A stretch of DNA of 64,000 nucleotides from Nitratireductor alexandrii (lineage in GTDB: Bacteria; Pseudomonadota; Alphaproteobacteria; Rhizobiales; Rhizobiaceae), in NCBI RefSeq assembly GCF_004000215.1, contig NZ_RBVY01000001.1:310001-374000 (forward strand), read 5' to 3'. The notes beneath the pieces were generated by a model. That model was not told where the DNA came from and did no database searches. It saw only the letters and a program-made list of their open reading frames with translations. Both the position numbers and the translations under genes were made by a program. Below are positions 28,917 to 37,953 of the stretch, piece by piece (the first letter of the stretch is position 1; each line of letters begins with the position of its first letter).

Positions 28917-29092
28917 AGTCCGTGCGACGCGGCGGACTTCTGGCATATCGCACAGGCAAGCGCAAGCAGCCGGCCGCCATTTTTGACAGCGCCGCAAAGC
29001 CGTCGCCGGGGCTCGGTTTTCGGCACGGTTGATCGACGCCCATCGGGCGGGCTATTTCTGGGGCGACCATTTTACATCGGGCCGGGGAGACG

Positions 29093-29290
29093 ATGGCCGA
29101 CAAGACGCACAAGCAGGACGACGGCGCGGCGCGTAAAGCGCGGCTCGCCGGACAGCTGCGCGCCAATCTCGCACGCCGCAAGGCGCAGGCGCGTGCGCGC
29201 CGCGCCGGCGGGGCCGATGAGCGCCCCGACGGCCTCGATGCCACATGCGCCGAAAACGGTGAAAAGACAGCGCGAGACGACGGGCAATAG
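29093..29290 (+). CDS. Small basic hypothetical protein upstream of murA
   Basis: A 65-residue, highly charged protein with an Arg/Lys/Ala-rich core (ARKARLAGQLRANLARRKAQ) and an acidic tail. The ATG at 29093 follows GGGGAG. I recognise similar short proteins next to murA in other Hyphomicrobiales, but no function. It is probably an amphipathic helix that binds nucleic acid or membrane; that is a guess from composition. Confidence 0.6.
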   Translation: MADKTHKQDDGAARKARLAGQLRANLARRKAQARARRAGGADERPDGLDATCAENGEKTARDDGQ

Positions 29291-29426
29291 ATGCACCGCC
29301 TGATTTCGGCCTTGTTGCCGGCTAGAGGTTTTGCGGGGATTTTCTTGAACCGGGCGGCCGGCTGACATAGACCGGCTCGTCAAGAAAGCAACACCAGCGG
29401 GCGCGGACGCGCCGAAAGCGGGTTTA

Positions 29427-30716
29427 ATGGACAAGATCAGGATCGTCGGCGGCAACATTTTGAACGGGGCGATCCCCATTTCCGGCGCGAAGAACGCGGC
29501 CTTGCCGCTGATGATCGCCGCGCTTTTGACCGACGATACGCTGACCCTGGAAAATGTCCCGCATCTGGCCGACGTCGAGCAGCTGATCCGCATTCTCGGC
29601 AATCACGGGGTGGACTATTCGGTCAATGGGCGCCGGGAAAGCCAGGGCGACGGCTATTCGCGCACCATTCATTTTACCGCCCGCAACATCGTCAACGCCA
29701 CCGCGCCCTACGAGCTGGTTTCCAAGATGCGGGCGAGTTTCTGGGTGATCGGCCCCTTGCTGGCGCGTATCGGCGAGGCGCGCGTGTCGCTGCCGGGCGG
29801 CTGCGCCATCGGCACGCGGCCGGTCGATCTGTTCATCGACGGGTTGCGCGCGCTCGGCGCGGAGATCGACATCGACAACGGATATGTCGTCGCCCGCGCC
29901 AGGAACGGGCTTGCCGGCGGCCGTTATGTCTTTCCCAAGGTTTCGGTCGGCGCCACCCATGTGTTGATGATGGCGGCGTCGCTGGCCAAGGGCGAAACGG
30001 TGATCGAAAACGCCGCGCGCGAACCCGAGGTCGCGGACCTTGCTAATTGTCTCAACGCCATGGGCGCACGCATATCCGGCGCCGGAAGCGACACCATCCT
30101 GATCCAGGGCGTAAGCGCATTGTCAGGGGCGCGCCACCGCGTCATCCCCGACCGGATCGAGACCGGCACCTATGCGATGGCGGTGGCGATGACCGGCGGC
30201 GACGTGCTTTTGGAAGGCGCGCGCGCCGACCTTCTCGAAACCGCGCTCGAGGCGATCGCGCGCACCGGCGCCGAGATCAGCACCACCAATGAAGGCATCC
30301 GCGTCGCCCGCAACGGCGCCGGCATCGCGCCGGTCGACATCTCGACCGCACCGTTTCCGGGCTTTCCGACCGACCTGCAGGCCCAGTTCATGGGACTGAT
30401 GACCCGCGCCGAGGGCCGCGCGCGCATCACCGAGACGATTTTCGAAAACCGCTTCATGCATGTCCAGGAACTGGCCCGGCTCGGCGCCCATATCAGCCTG
30501 TCGGGGCAGACGGCGATCGTGGAGGGGGTGCCGCAACTGAACGGTGCGCCCGTCATGGCGACCGATCTGCGCGCTTCGGTGTCGCTCGTCATTGCTGGCC
30601 TGGCCGCCCAGGGAGAGACCACGGTCAATCGGGTCTATCATCTCGACCGCGGTTTCGAGCGGCTGGAAGAAAAGCTCTCGCGCTGCGGGGCCGAGATCGA
30701 ACGTATTTCCAGCTGA
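29427..30716 (+). CDS. murA: UDP-N-acetylglucosamine 1-carboxyvinyltransferase
   Basis: A 429-residue cytoplasmic enzyme that adds enolpyruvate from PEP to UDP-GlcNAc, the first committed step of peptidoglycan synthesis and the fosfomycin target. The N-terminal [11 protein letters not shown] segment and the active-site cysteine in [13 protein letters not shown] are intact, and the length is normal. Having Cys rather than Asp predicts fosfomycin sensitivity of the enzyme itself. Start is ATG at 29427; its ribosome binding site is weak. Confidence 0.97.
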   Translation: MDKIRIVGGNILNGAIPISGAKNAALPLMIAALLTDDTLTLENVPHLADVEQLIRILGNHGVDYSVNGRRESQGDGYSRTIHFTARNIVNATAPYELVSKMRASFWVIGPLLARIGEARVSLPGGCAIGTRPVDLFIDGLRALGAEIDIDNGYVVARARNGLAGGRYVFPKVSVGATHVLMMAASLAKGETVIENAAREPEVADLANCLNAMGARISGAGSDTILIQGVSALSGARHRVIPDRIETGTYAMAVAMTGGDVLLEGARADLLETALEAIARTGAEISTTNEGIRVARNGAGIAPVDISTAPFPGFPTDLQAQFMGLMTRAEGRARITETIFENRFMHVQELARLGAHISLSGQTAIVEGVPQLNGAPVMATDLRASVSLVIAGLAAQGETTVNRVYHLDRGFERLEEKLSRCGAEIERISS

Positions 30717-30832
30717 GAGTGCTGTTTGGCCGCTCGTGCAGCCAAGGAATCGCGGCGCCGGATTGCGCTTGCCGAAAAGACCGCCTAACACAGGCGCGAA
30801 CTGGCACACCGACCGGAACCGAGCCGATATCC

Positions 30833-31267
30833 ATGTCTTTTCTGAAACTTGTGGCGCTCGACACCGACGATCTCCGCATCATCTCGGCCCACGTCCAGGA
30901 CGCGGTGATCAAGATCGGCGACATCGACTATCTGCCGCGCGAGCGGCGGGTTGTGCTGCCGATGAACCGGTTCGTGTGGGAAGCGCCGAAAAAGCTGCTG
31001 GTGCCGCACAATGAGCGCCGCAACGCGATCCTGCATTTCGACCGCGTCCTGTCGGTCAAGTCCGCCGGCATTGCTCGCGAGAAACCCGACGACGTCCTGT
31101 CGCTGCTTGCCCTGCGCTTCATCGAGGGCGACGCGCCGGGCGGGGTGGTCGAGCTGGTTTTCGCCGGCGGCGGCGTGCTGCGGCTTGAGGTCGAGTGCAT
31201 CGAGGCGCAACTGGCCGATCTTGGCGGCGCCTGGGAGGCGCGCGCCCGGCCCAGCCACGGTATTTGA
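30833..31267 (+). CDS. DUF2948 family protein
   Basis: A 144-residue soluble protein with the family's opening (LKLVALDTDDLRIISAHVQD) and the RRVVLPMNRFVWE segment. Function is unknown. It is found immediately upstream of hisD in most Hyphomicrobiales, here with a 13-base gap, so it is co-transcribed and conserved in position. The frame extends to 30719, but the ATG at 30833 matches the family start. Confidence 0.88.
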   Translation: MSFLKLVALDTDDLRIISAHVQDAVIKIGDIDYLPRERRVVLPMNRFVWEAPKKLLVPHNERRNAILHFDRVLSVKSAGIAREKPDDVLSLLALRFIEGDAPGGVVELVFAGGGVLRLEVECIEAQLADLGGAWEARARPSHGI

Positions 31268-31280
31268 GGAACGGCCGGCA

Positions 31281-32573
31281 ATGGCAATCACACTCGATGC
31301 GCAGAAGGCCGATTTCGAGACGCGCTTCGCGGCCTTTCTGGAAACCAAGCGCGAGGTTTCCGACGACGTCGACCAGACCGTTCGCGACATCGTTGCCGAT
31401 GTGCGGGCACGCGGCGACGAAGCCCTCATCGACTATACGAAACGCCTCGACCGCAATTCCCTGAGTGCCGAAACGCTGCGCGTCGGCGAGGCTGAGTTCG
31501 ACGCCGCGCTCGCCGCCGCCGATCCGGAAACGGTCGAGGCACTGGAGCTGGCCCGCGACCGGATTTCGGCCCATCACCGGCGCCAGTTGCCGGCCGACGA
31601 CCGCTATACCGATGCATTGGGCGTCGAGCTCGGTTCGCGCTGGACGCCGGTGGAATCGGTCGGGCTCTACGTACCCGGCGGGACCGCGAGCTATCCCAGC
31701 TCGGTGCTGATGAACGCCGTGCCCGCGCGGGTTGCCGGTGTGGAGCGTATCGTGATGACCGTGCCGGCGCCCGACGGCGTGCTCAACCCGCTTGTGCTGG
31801 TGGCCGCGCGCCTGGCCGGCGTGTCGGAGGTCTACCGCCTCGGCGGCGCGCAGGCGGTCGCCGCGCTCGCCTACGGTACCGGGACGGTTCGGCCGGTGGC
31901 CAAGATCGTCGGGCCGGGCAACGCCTACGTCGCGGCCGCCAAGCGCCAGGTGTTCGGCAAGGTCGGCATCGACATGATCGCCGGCCCCTCCGAGGTGCTG
32001 GTCGTTGCCGACGCCGACAACGATCCCGAATGGATCGCCGCCGACCTGCTTGCCCAGGCCGAACACGATACCGCCGCCCAGTCGATCCTGATCACCGACG
32101 ATGCTGCGTTCGCGGCAGCCGTCGAGACCGCCGTCGACGGTCAGCTCAAGCAGTTGACGCGCGGCGAGACCGCGGCGGCGAGCTGGCGCGATTTCGGCGC
32201 CATCATCTTGGTGCCGTCGCTCGACCGGGCCGTCGCGCTTGCCGACCGGATCGCGCCCGAACATCTCGAACTTGCCTTCGACGACGCCGAAGCCTTTGCC
32301 GCGCGGGTGCGCAATGCCGGCGCGATCTTCATCGGTCGCTATACGCCGGAGGTGATCGGCGACTATGTCGGCGGCTCCAATCACGTCCTGCCGACCGCGC
32401 GCTCGGCACGGTTTTCTTCCGGTCTGTCGGTACTCGATTTCGTCAAGCGCACCTCGATCCTGAAACTGGGATCGGAGCAGTTGCGGGCGCTGGCGCCGGC
32501 GGCGATCGCGCTGGCCGAGGCCGAGGGGCTGGGCGCCCATGCCCGCTCCGTGGCCATCCGGCTCAACATGTGA
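31281..32573 (+). CDS. hisD: Histidinol dehydrogenase
   Basis: A 430-residue zinc enzyme that makes L-histidine from L-histidinol in two NAD-dependent oxidations. Family motifs are clear: [16 protein letters not shown], the [12 protein letters not shown] stretch, the EHDTAAQ segment with zinc ligands Gln and His, the EHLEL motif and a C-terminal SVLDFVKR. The ATG at 31281 gives the standard length although the frame is open to 31011. It is the second gene of the DUF2948-to-yacG run. Confidence 0.97.
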   Translation: MAITLDAQKADFETRFAAFLETKREVSDDVDQTVRDIVADVRARGDEALIDYTKRLDRNSLSAETLRVGEAEFDAALAAADPETVEALELARDRISAHHRRQLPADDRYTDALGVELGSRWTPVESVGLYVPGGTASYPSSVLMNAVPARVAGVERIVMTVPAPDGVLNPLVLVAARLAGVSEVYRLGGAQAVAALAYGTGTVRPVAKIVGPGNAYVAAAKRQVFGKVGIDMIAGPSEVLVVADADNDPEWIAADLLAQAEHDTAAQSILITDDAAFAAAVETAVDGQLKQLTRGETAAASWRDFGAIILVPSLDRAVALADRIAPEHLELAFDDAEAFAARVRNAGAIFIGRYTPEVIGDYVGGSNHVLPTARSARFSSGLSVLDFVKRTSILKLGSEQLRALAPAAIALAEAEGLGAHARSVAIRLNM

Positions 32574-32580
32574 GGCGGTG

Positions 32581-33063
32581 GTGGAACAGGGCACCGGCAC
32601 CAAGTCCCGCCTTGTCGACGTCGTCCTCGATGAATCGATCGGGCGCTCGACGCCCGATGTCGAACATGAACGCGCCGTCGCGATTTTCGACCTGATCGAG
32701 GAAAACCACTTCCGCCCCGTCGGCGACGACGGCGGCCCCTATCGGTTGCGCCTGTCGTTGGCCGAATCCCGGCTGGTGTTCGAGGTATCGCGCGAGGACG
32801 GCGCCGCCGTCGTCACCCATATTCTGTCGTTGACGCCCTTTCGGCGCATCGTGAAGGATTACTTCATGATCTGCGAAAGCTATTATCAAGCCATCCGCAG
32901 CGCCACGCCGTCGCAGATCGAGGCGATCGACATGGGCCGGCGCGGGCTCCACAATGAAGGCTCGCAGACATTGATGGACCGGCTCGCCGGCAAGATCGAT
33001 GTCGATTTCGACACGGCGCGGCGGCTGTTCACGCTGATCTGCGTGCTGCATTGGCGTGGGTGA
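32581..33063 (+). CDS. UPF0262 family protein
   Basis: A 160-residue protein with the family's signature opening ([20 protein letters not shown]) and the [13 protein letters not shown] segment. Function is unknown, although it always seems to travel with hisD and infA in alphaproteobacteria. No ATG is available at the right place; GTG at 32578 or 32581, right after the hisD stop, is the best start. Its stop overlaps the next start as GTGA. Confidence 0.88.
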   Translation: MEQGTGTKSRLVDVVLDESIGRSTPDVEHERAVAIFDLIEENHFRPVGDDGGPYRLRLSLAESRLVFEVSREDGAAVVTHILSLTPFRRIVKDYFMICESYYQAIRSATPSQIEAIDMGRRGLHNEGSQTLMDRLAGKIDVDFDTARRLFTLICVLHWRG

Positions 33064-33557
33064 GGGCGCCCTTGAGTGTGCCGGACGTTCCCGCATCCAA
33101 CCCGTCGCCGGGTATCGGTCGCGCCGCGCCCAACTCCATCCTTTTCGTGTGCGGCATGAACGCGATCCGCTCGCCGATGGCCGAGAGCATCGCGCGTGCG
33201 CTGCTGCCGGCCAATGTGTTTCTGGCCTCGGCCGGCGTGCGGGCCGGCGAGCGCGACCCGTTCGTCGATGCCGTGCTTGCCGAGAACGGCCTCGCGCCGC
33301 TTGAGCGCCCCCCGCGCATGCTCGACGATCTGGAGGACGACTATTTCGACCTGATCGTCACGCTGGCGCCGGAGGCGCATCACGCCGCGCTCGAACTGAC
33401 GCGGGCACTGTCGGTGGAGGTCGAATACTGGCCCACGCCGGACCCCTCGATCGTCTCGGGCTCGCGCGAAAACATCCTCGCCGCCTATCGCGAGGTGCGC
33501 GATCGCCTCGAAGCCCGGATTCGCGATCGCTTCGGCGCCGGCGCGCCGGCGCAATAA
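33060..33557 (+). CDS. Low-molecular-weight protein tyrosine phosphatase-like protein
   Basis: A 165-residue protein with the phosphatase loop CX5R-S (CGMNAIRSP) at about residues 31-39 and the LMW-PTP fold pattern after it. The loop is non-canonical: ordinary members read CxGNxCRSP, so both the glycine-asparagine and the second cysteine differ. A PDP motif lies near residue 125, where the family's general-acid Asp sits. The GTG at 33060 overlaps the UPF0262 stop by four bases, suggesting coupling. Phosphatase activity is likely but not certain. An arsenate reductase-like role is an alternative. Confidence 0.75.
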   Translation: MRAPLSVPDVPASNPSPGIGRAAPNSILFVCGMNAIRSPMAESIARALLPANVFLASAGVRAGERDPFVDAVLAENGLAPLERPPRMLDDLEDDYFDLIVTLAPEAHHAALELTRALSVEVEYWPTPDPSIVSGSRENILAAYREVRDRLEARIRDRFGAGAPAQ

Positions 33558-33651
33558 GCGTGTTCACAAGCGCGGGATAATCATATAGGTTCCGCGCGAT
33601 CTGCGGCCCGCCCGGGTGCCGGCCGCATATGTTCTCAAGAAAAGGTACCGA

Positions 33652-33870
33652 ATGTCGAAGGAAGAAGTCCTCGAATTTCCGGGCACCGTCACGGAATTGC
33701 TGCCCAATGCAATGTTCCGGGTCAAGCTCGAAAACGAACACGAAATCATCGCCCATACGGCTGGACGGATGCGCAAGAATCGCATTCGCGTTCTGACCGG
33801 CGACAAGGTTCTGGTCGAAATGACGCCCTACGATCTCACCAAGGGCCGCATCACTTACCGCTTCAAATAG
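33652..33870 (+). CDS. infA: Translation initiation factor IF-1
   Basis: A 72-residue S1-like OB-fold protein that binds the 30S A site during initiation. The sequence [19 protein letters not shown] and the C-terminal GRITYRFK are diagnostic, and the length is exact. ATG at 33652 with AAAGG upstream. It is followed by maf after 37 bases. Confidence 0.98.
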   Translation: MSKEEVLEFPGTVTELLPNAMFRVKLENEHEIIAHTAGRMRKNRIRVLTGDKVLVEMTPYDLTKGRITYRFK

Positions 33871-33907
33871 CGCCGGCCCAAACCGGCCGCGTGCCGACGG
33901 TTCATTC

Positions 33908-34540
33908 ATGAGCGTATTCCAGAATCTGGTGCTGGCCTCGGGGTCGCCGCGACGCATCGAACTGCTGCAGCAGGCCGGCATCGAGCCGGATCGCGTCTTT
34001 CCCGCCGACATTGACGAGACGCCGGCCAAGGCCGAGCATCCGCGCTCTCTGGCCAAGCGCCTGTCGAAGACCAAGGCTGAAAAGGCGTTTTCGGCGCTGT
34101 CGGAGGAGGACGGTTTCGAGGGCGCCTTCATCCTGGCCGCAGACACTGTGGTGGCGGTCGGGCGCCGCATTCTGCCCAAGACCGAGCTGCTCGACGAAGC
34201 CTCCAACTGTCTGCGACTGTTGTCGGGGCGTTCCCACCGCGTCTATACGGGCATCTGCCTGAAAACGCCGTCCGGCAAGACGCGCCAGAAGCTGGTCGAG
34301 ACCAGGGTGCGCTTCAAGCGGCTGTCGCGCGAGGAACTGGAGAGTTATCTCGCCTCCGGCGAATGGCGCGGCAAGGCCGGCGGGTATGCCGTGCAGGGGC
34401 TTGCCGGCACCTTCGTCGTCAAGCTGGTCGGTTCCTATTCCAACGTCGTCGGCCTGCCGCTCTACGAAACCGTCGGTCTGCTGACCGGCGAGGGCTACAA
34501 GGTGCATTTCGCCTGGCTCTCGGGCGCCCGCACCGCCTGA
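33908..34540 (+). CDS. maf: Maf-like nucleoside triphosphate pyrophosphatase
   Basis: A 210-residue enzyme that hydrolyses non-canonical or modified NTPs to monophosphates. The N-terminal [16 protein letters not shown] loop and the [10 protein letters not shown] metal-binding motif are intact, and a YAVQGLAG segment closes the active site. It follows infA on the same strand. The subfamily (dTTP/UTP-type versus 7-methyl-GTP-type) is not decided by what I can see, so maf is used loosely. Confidence 0.93.
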   Translation: MSVFQNLVLASGSPRRIELLQQAGIEPDRVFPADIDETPAKAEHPRSLAKRLSKTKAEKAFSALSEEDGFEGAFILAADTVVAVGRRILPKTELLDEASNCLRLLSGRSHRVYTGICLKTPSGKTRQKLVETRVRFKRLSREELESYLASGEWRGKAGGYAVQGLAGTFVVKLVGSYSNVVGLPLYETVGLLTGEGYKVHFAWLSGARTA

Positions 34541-34641
34541 CGGACGATGCCCGAGCCGACAGGCTTGTTTGACGCCGTGGCCGACAATCCGATATGGCGG
34601 GGCCGAAGGACCGGTTTTTTGGCGCAGCCGCTGAGATCGAG

Positions 34642-34848
34642 ATGAACACTGCACACGACCCCAAGGTGACGCCGCTCAGGCCGCGCGCCAAATGCCCCGA
34701 ATGCGGCAAGCCGTCGGCGCGCCCCACCTTTCCCTTCTGCTCGACGCGCTGCAAGGAGGTCGATCTCAACCGCTGGCTTTCCGGCCGCTATGCCATTCCC
34801 GGCGAATCGGCCGATATCTCCGGTGACGGCGACGACGGCCAAGCCTGA
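34642..34848 (+). CDS. yacG: DNA gyrase inhibitor YacG
   Basis: A 68-residue zinc protein with ligands in CPECGK and [15 protein letters not shown], the CX2C and CX3C pairs of the YacG ribbon. It binds GyrB and blocks gyrase in E. coli. An in-frame ATG exists at 34594, but the ATG at 34642 gives the usual short N-terminus. It is the last gene of the run starting at DUF2948. Confidence 0.93.
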   Translation: MNTAHDPKVTPLRPRAKCPECGKPSARPTFPFCSTRCKEVDLNRWLSGRYAIPGESADISGDGDDGQA

Positions 34849-35164
34849 CACGGGCCGGTTCGCCCCGGCCTCGGCCCGCTCGCCCGGCGTGACATCGGCG
34901 CCGGTCAGGCCGTTGCGAGGACATCTGGTATCTTGAAACGGGGCGCCGTTTCGGCCCTCCGCTGCGTTTCGCGCCCGGTCTTCCGCGATTGCCGGGCCCG
35001 TGTGCCGGGGCGTCGGGAGGCGCGGGAAAACGGGTTCGTCCGCGCCTGCGAATTTTCCCTGTGGCGACGCTGGACAGGGGCCAAACTCGTGCTATAACCC
35101 ACGCGCTTTCGGGCTGGTTCGCGCCGGCCTTCAGCACTCCGGCCGGCGGTCGACCGCTAGCCGT
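34849..35164 (+). promoter_or_regulatory. Gene-free stretch with probable tRNA-Phe promoter
   Basis: No gene is visible between yacG and tRNA-Phe. A promoter-like pair, TGGACA at 35071-35076 and TATAAC at 35093-35098 with a 16-base spacer, lies about 65 bases before the tRNA and would make a short 5' leader. The rest is GC-rich, with small hairpins but no T-tailed terminator. Confidence 0.5.
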
Positions 35165-35240
35165 GCCCAGGTAGCTCAGTTGGTAGAGCAGCGGATTGAA
35201 AATCCGCGTGTCGGTGGTTCGATTCCGCCCCTGGGCACCA
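35165..35240 (+). tRNA. tRNA-Phe(GAA)
   Basis: Complete cloverleaf: acceptor GCCCAGG/CCTGGGC, D arm TAGCTCAGTTGGTAGAGCA, anticodon stem GCGGA/TCCGC with loop TTGAAAA (anticodon GAA), T arm GGTTCGATTCC and encoded CCA. A TTTTTCTT run directly after the CCA may help end the transcript. Confidence 0.98.
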
Positions 35241-35479
35241 TTTTTCTTCAATAAAACCAAATATTTAACAGAATAGCGCCGCTGCTCTGGGGTGTGCCGA
35301 AGCGTGCTGGCGTGTGCGATTTGCGCTGGCCGCCGCGCCGGGTCGGCGTCCGATCGCGCTCGCCAAGTCAGGCCGAACGGGCAGCGTTTTGATCCACGTC
35401 AATGCCGGGATGGCCCGCAGGCCGTCTTAATATCAAAAATGCTGCGACGACAGTTCGGGCCTGACAGAAGGAGGGCATC

Positions 35480-37021
35480 ATGGTCACCACCCCTAATGTA
35501 ACCCGCAGAAGCATGCTGGCGGGGACGGCCACGGTTCTGGCAGGCGGCCTGTTGCCATGGTCGGCGGCCGACGTCCGGGCTGCCACGGCGGCGCTTCCGC
35601 AGACATGGGATGAGGAATTCGATGTCGTTGTCGTCGGCACCGGTTTTGCCGGACTGGCCGCCGCTCACGAGGCCGCGAAGGCGGGGTCGTCGGTGGCCTT
35701 GTTGGAAAAAATGCGCACGCCGGGCGGGAACTCGATCATCAGTGGTGGCGTCATTGCGGCCGCCGGCTCGCCGCTGCAGGCCGAGGCGGAAATCGAAGAC
35801 ACCGTCGACAGCCTCTATGACGACATGCTCAAAGCCGGGCTGCATCTCAATCATCCGGAGTTGGCGCGCATCGTCGCCGAGAAGTCGGTCGAAACCGTGC
35901 AGTGGACGATCGACGAATTGGGGGCCGAGTATACCGGCCTCACCCATATGGGCGGCCACGCCGTGCCTCGGTCCTACGCGCTTGCCGCCGGCAGCGGATC
36001 GGGCATTATCGGACCGCAACTGGCCAAACTCAAGGAAATGGGCGTCGAACCGCGCACCCGCACGCTTTTGAAGCGTCTGATCCGCGATGGTGACGGGCGC
36101 GTGAAGGGCGTGATCGCTCACAGCGGATTCAGCCATCCCGATCTGGAGAGCGGTACGCCGATATCCATCAAGGCGCGCAAGGCGGTGGTGCTTGCGACCG
36201 GCGGTTTCGGCGCCGACCCTGTCTTCCGGGCCTTGCAGGATCCGCGTCTTGGCGGCGAACTCGACACCACCAATCAGCCGGGCGCCACGTCCGAGGCGCT
36301 GCGCGAGGCGCTCGGCATCGGCTGCGTCCTTGTTCAGCCATCCTGGATTCAGCTTGGTCCGTGGACGAGTCCGGACGAACGCGGCTTCGGGCGAACCCCG
36401 CATTTCGCCCAGGGCGTGGCGGCGTCCTATGGGCTGTGGATCGACACGCAGACCGGCAAACGGTTCGTCAACGAACTGGCCGACAGGAAGACCCGTGCCG
36501 ATGCGATGCTTGCCGTGGGCAACAAGACCGTCGCCTTCGTGGATTCCGCCGGCTATGCCAAGGGCAGCGCGGCCGGCCGCCGCGAACGTTTCGAACGCAT
36601 GAAGGAAGCCGGCGTGCTGATGGAATATGCCACGCTCGAGGAGATGGCCGAGGCACACGAGATTCCGCTCGCGCCGTTGAAAGCGACGATCGAGACCTTC
36701 AACGAAAGTGTCGATGCGGGTGCCGATACCGAATTCGGACGATACATGCAGGCGGATGCCGGCAAGATCGGCACGCCCCCCTTCTATGTCGTCAGGCTGT
36801 CGCCGAAGATTCACCACACGATGGGCGGCTGCGCGATCAATGGCGACGCACAGGCGCTCGATGTCCTGTCGAGCGAGCCGATTGCCGGTCTCTACGTGGC
36901 CGGCGAGGCCGCCGGCGGCATCCACGGCGCGTCACGACTGGGGTCTTGCGCCTATACGGATTGTCTCACGTTCGGTCGTATTGCGGGGCGGAACGCCGCG
37001 GCGGAAAAGGGCTGGGGCTGA
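35480..37021 (+). CDS. Flavocytochrome c-type FAD reductase subunit, Tat-exported
   Basis: A 513-residue flavoprotein of the fumarate reductase/succinate dehydrogenase family. A Tat signal (TRRSMLAGTA, residues 8-17) sends it to the periplasm. The FAD-binding VVVVGTGFAGLAA is at about 49-61, and the C-terminal second FAD segment includes GLYVAGEAAGGIHGASRLGS. Candidate catalytic residues are the arginine in ELADRKTRADAML and the histidine pair in KIHHTMGG, which match the substrate-binding Arg/His of soluble fumarate reductases. It has no heme motif of its own; a hexaheme cytochrome follows 33 bases later. The substrate may be fumarate, urocanate, methacrylate or a similar enoate. AGAAGGAGGG precedes the ATG. 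Confidence 0.88.
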   Translation: MVTTPNVTRRSMLAGTATVLAGGLLPWSAADVRAATAALPQTWDEEFDVVVVGTGFAGLAAAHEAAKAGSSVALLEKMRTPGGNSIISGGVIAAAGSPLQAEAEIEDTVDSLYDDMLKAGLHLNHPELARIVAEKSVETVQWTIDELGAEYTGLTHMGGHAVPRSYALAAGSGSGIIGPQLAKLKEMGVEPRTRTLLKRLIRDGDGRVKGVIAHSGFSHPDLESGTPISIKARKAVVLATGGFGADPVFRALQDPRLGGELDTTNQPGATSEALREALGIGCVLVQPSWIQLGPWTSPDERGFGRTPHFAQGVAASYGLWIDTQTGKRFVNELADRKTRADAMLAVGNKTVAFVDSAGYAKGSAAGRRERFERMKEAGVLMEYATLEEMAEAHEIPLAPLKATIETFNESVDAGADTEFGRYMQADAGKIGTPPFYVVRLSPKIHHTMGGCAINGDAQALDVLSSEPIAGLYVAGEAAGGIHGASRLGSCAYTDCLTFGRIAGRNAAAEKGWG

Positions 37022-37054
37022 CCTGGCACATAGAGGGCGCAGCGTTTTCGGGAT

Positions 37055-37579
37055 ATGACGATGTGCGGCAAAGATAGGCGGCGCGTGCTGTGGGCGACGC
37101 TCGGGCTGGCGGTGCTTCTTGTGGTGTCGGCAGCGCCCGCCGCGACGGCGTTGCTGATGCACAGCGACGACCCCGGTGATTGCGCAACCTGCCACGGCGA
37201 CACGCAGGTGCTGTCACCCGGACACGTTCCCACCGCCGGCATGAAGCGTGATGACTGTGTGGCCTGCCATGCGCCGGACACCCCGCTCGCGCTGCTGTCG
37301 GCGATCCCGCTCGATCACAGCCACCTGCTTAGCGGGGTGACGTGCCAAACATGCCACAATCAAACCGAGGCGCCGGGGCCGATGTCGACCGAGCAGTGTC
37401 TCGCCTGCCACGGCCCATTGGAAGACCTTGCAGCACGGACGGCCGACACGCATCCGGCAAATCCGCATTCGACGCCGCACGGCCCGACCTTCGCCGAATG
37501 CGACCTTTGCCACAAGGTCCACCAAGAATCGGAGAATTTCTGCGCCCAGTGTCACGATTTCGACTATTCCGTGCCGTGA
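37055..37579 (+). CDS. Hexaheme periplasmic cytochrome c
   Basis: A 174-residue protein with an N-terminal export signal or anchor (about 10-33). Six CXXCH heme sites lie at residues 43-47, 68-72, 97-101, 115-119, 149-153 and 163-167. Extra histidines such as DHSHLL and HSTPHGP could be axial ligands. Together with the flavoprotein just upstream it makes a split version of the soluble flavocytochrome c known in Shewanella (heme and flavin fused, four hemes) and of the two-protein reductases in Wolinella and Geobacter. Role: pass electrons from the inner-membrane quinol system to the flavoprotein. The quinol oxidase is not visible nearby. Confidence 0.9.
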   Translation: MTMCGKDRRRVLWATLGLAVLLVVSAAPAATALLMHSDDPGDCATCHGDTQVLSPGHVPTAGMKRDDCVACHAPDTPLALLSAIPLDHSHLLSGVTCQTCHNQTEAPGPMSTEQCLACHGPLEDLAARTADTHPANPHSTPHGPTFAECDLCHKVHQESENFCAQCHDFDYSVP

Positions 37580-37953
37580 TCGCGGCCGCCAAGACCGGGC
37601 CGCATTCCGGTGCCGACGGCGTGTCCGAACGGGCGATCGACGCCCTGTAGCAAAAAACACGCCGCGGCGCGCGAGACGTCCCGTCGGGCTGGCTGCTCGC
37701 CGCGCGCAGGACAGTATTTGTCTGCGGCGCGCGGGGATGAGGCGGCTGGGAAAACCACGCCTCGAACCGGCTGACGCCGCCGATCCTGCCCGAACCCGTG
37801 CGAAAAAAGAAGATCCGCGTCCCGCAATTCGCGCCGCGCCCCAGCGTCAAGCGCGATCAAAAACATGTCCGGTTTGTCCGCTCGGGGCCTAGGGGAGCGG
37901 GCCTGGACGTCGTACAGTCCATCCGCACCACGTCAGGGCCAAGGAGCTTCGCA
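37580..37953 (+). other. Gene-free stretch with hairpins
   Basis: I find no convincing gene. A hairpin at 37582-37603 (GCGGCC/GGCCGC) directly after the cytochrome and a stronger one at 37700-37734 (CCGCGCGC/GCGCGCGG, interrupted stem) lack T runs and may be mRNA-end structures. The frame of the next gene is open from 37798, but the part before 37954 does not look like protein. Confidence 0.45.

Noticed and set aside
35165-35240. Attachment site of an integrative element at tRNA-Phe
   Set aside because: No second copy of the tRNA 3' end and no integrase are visible in the window.
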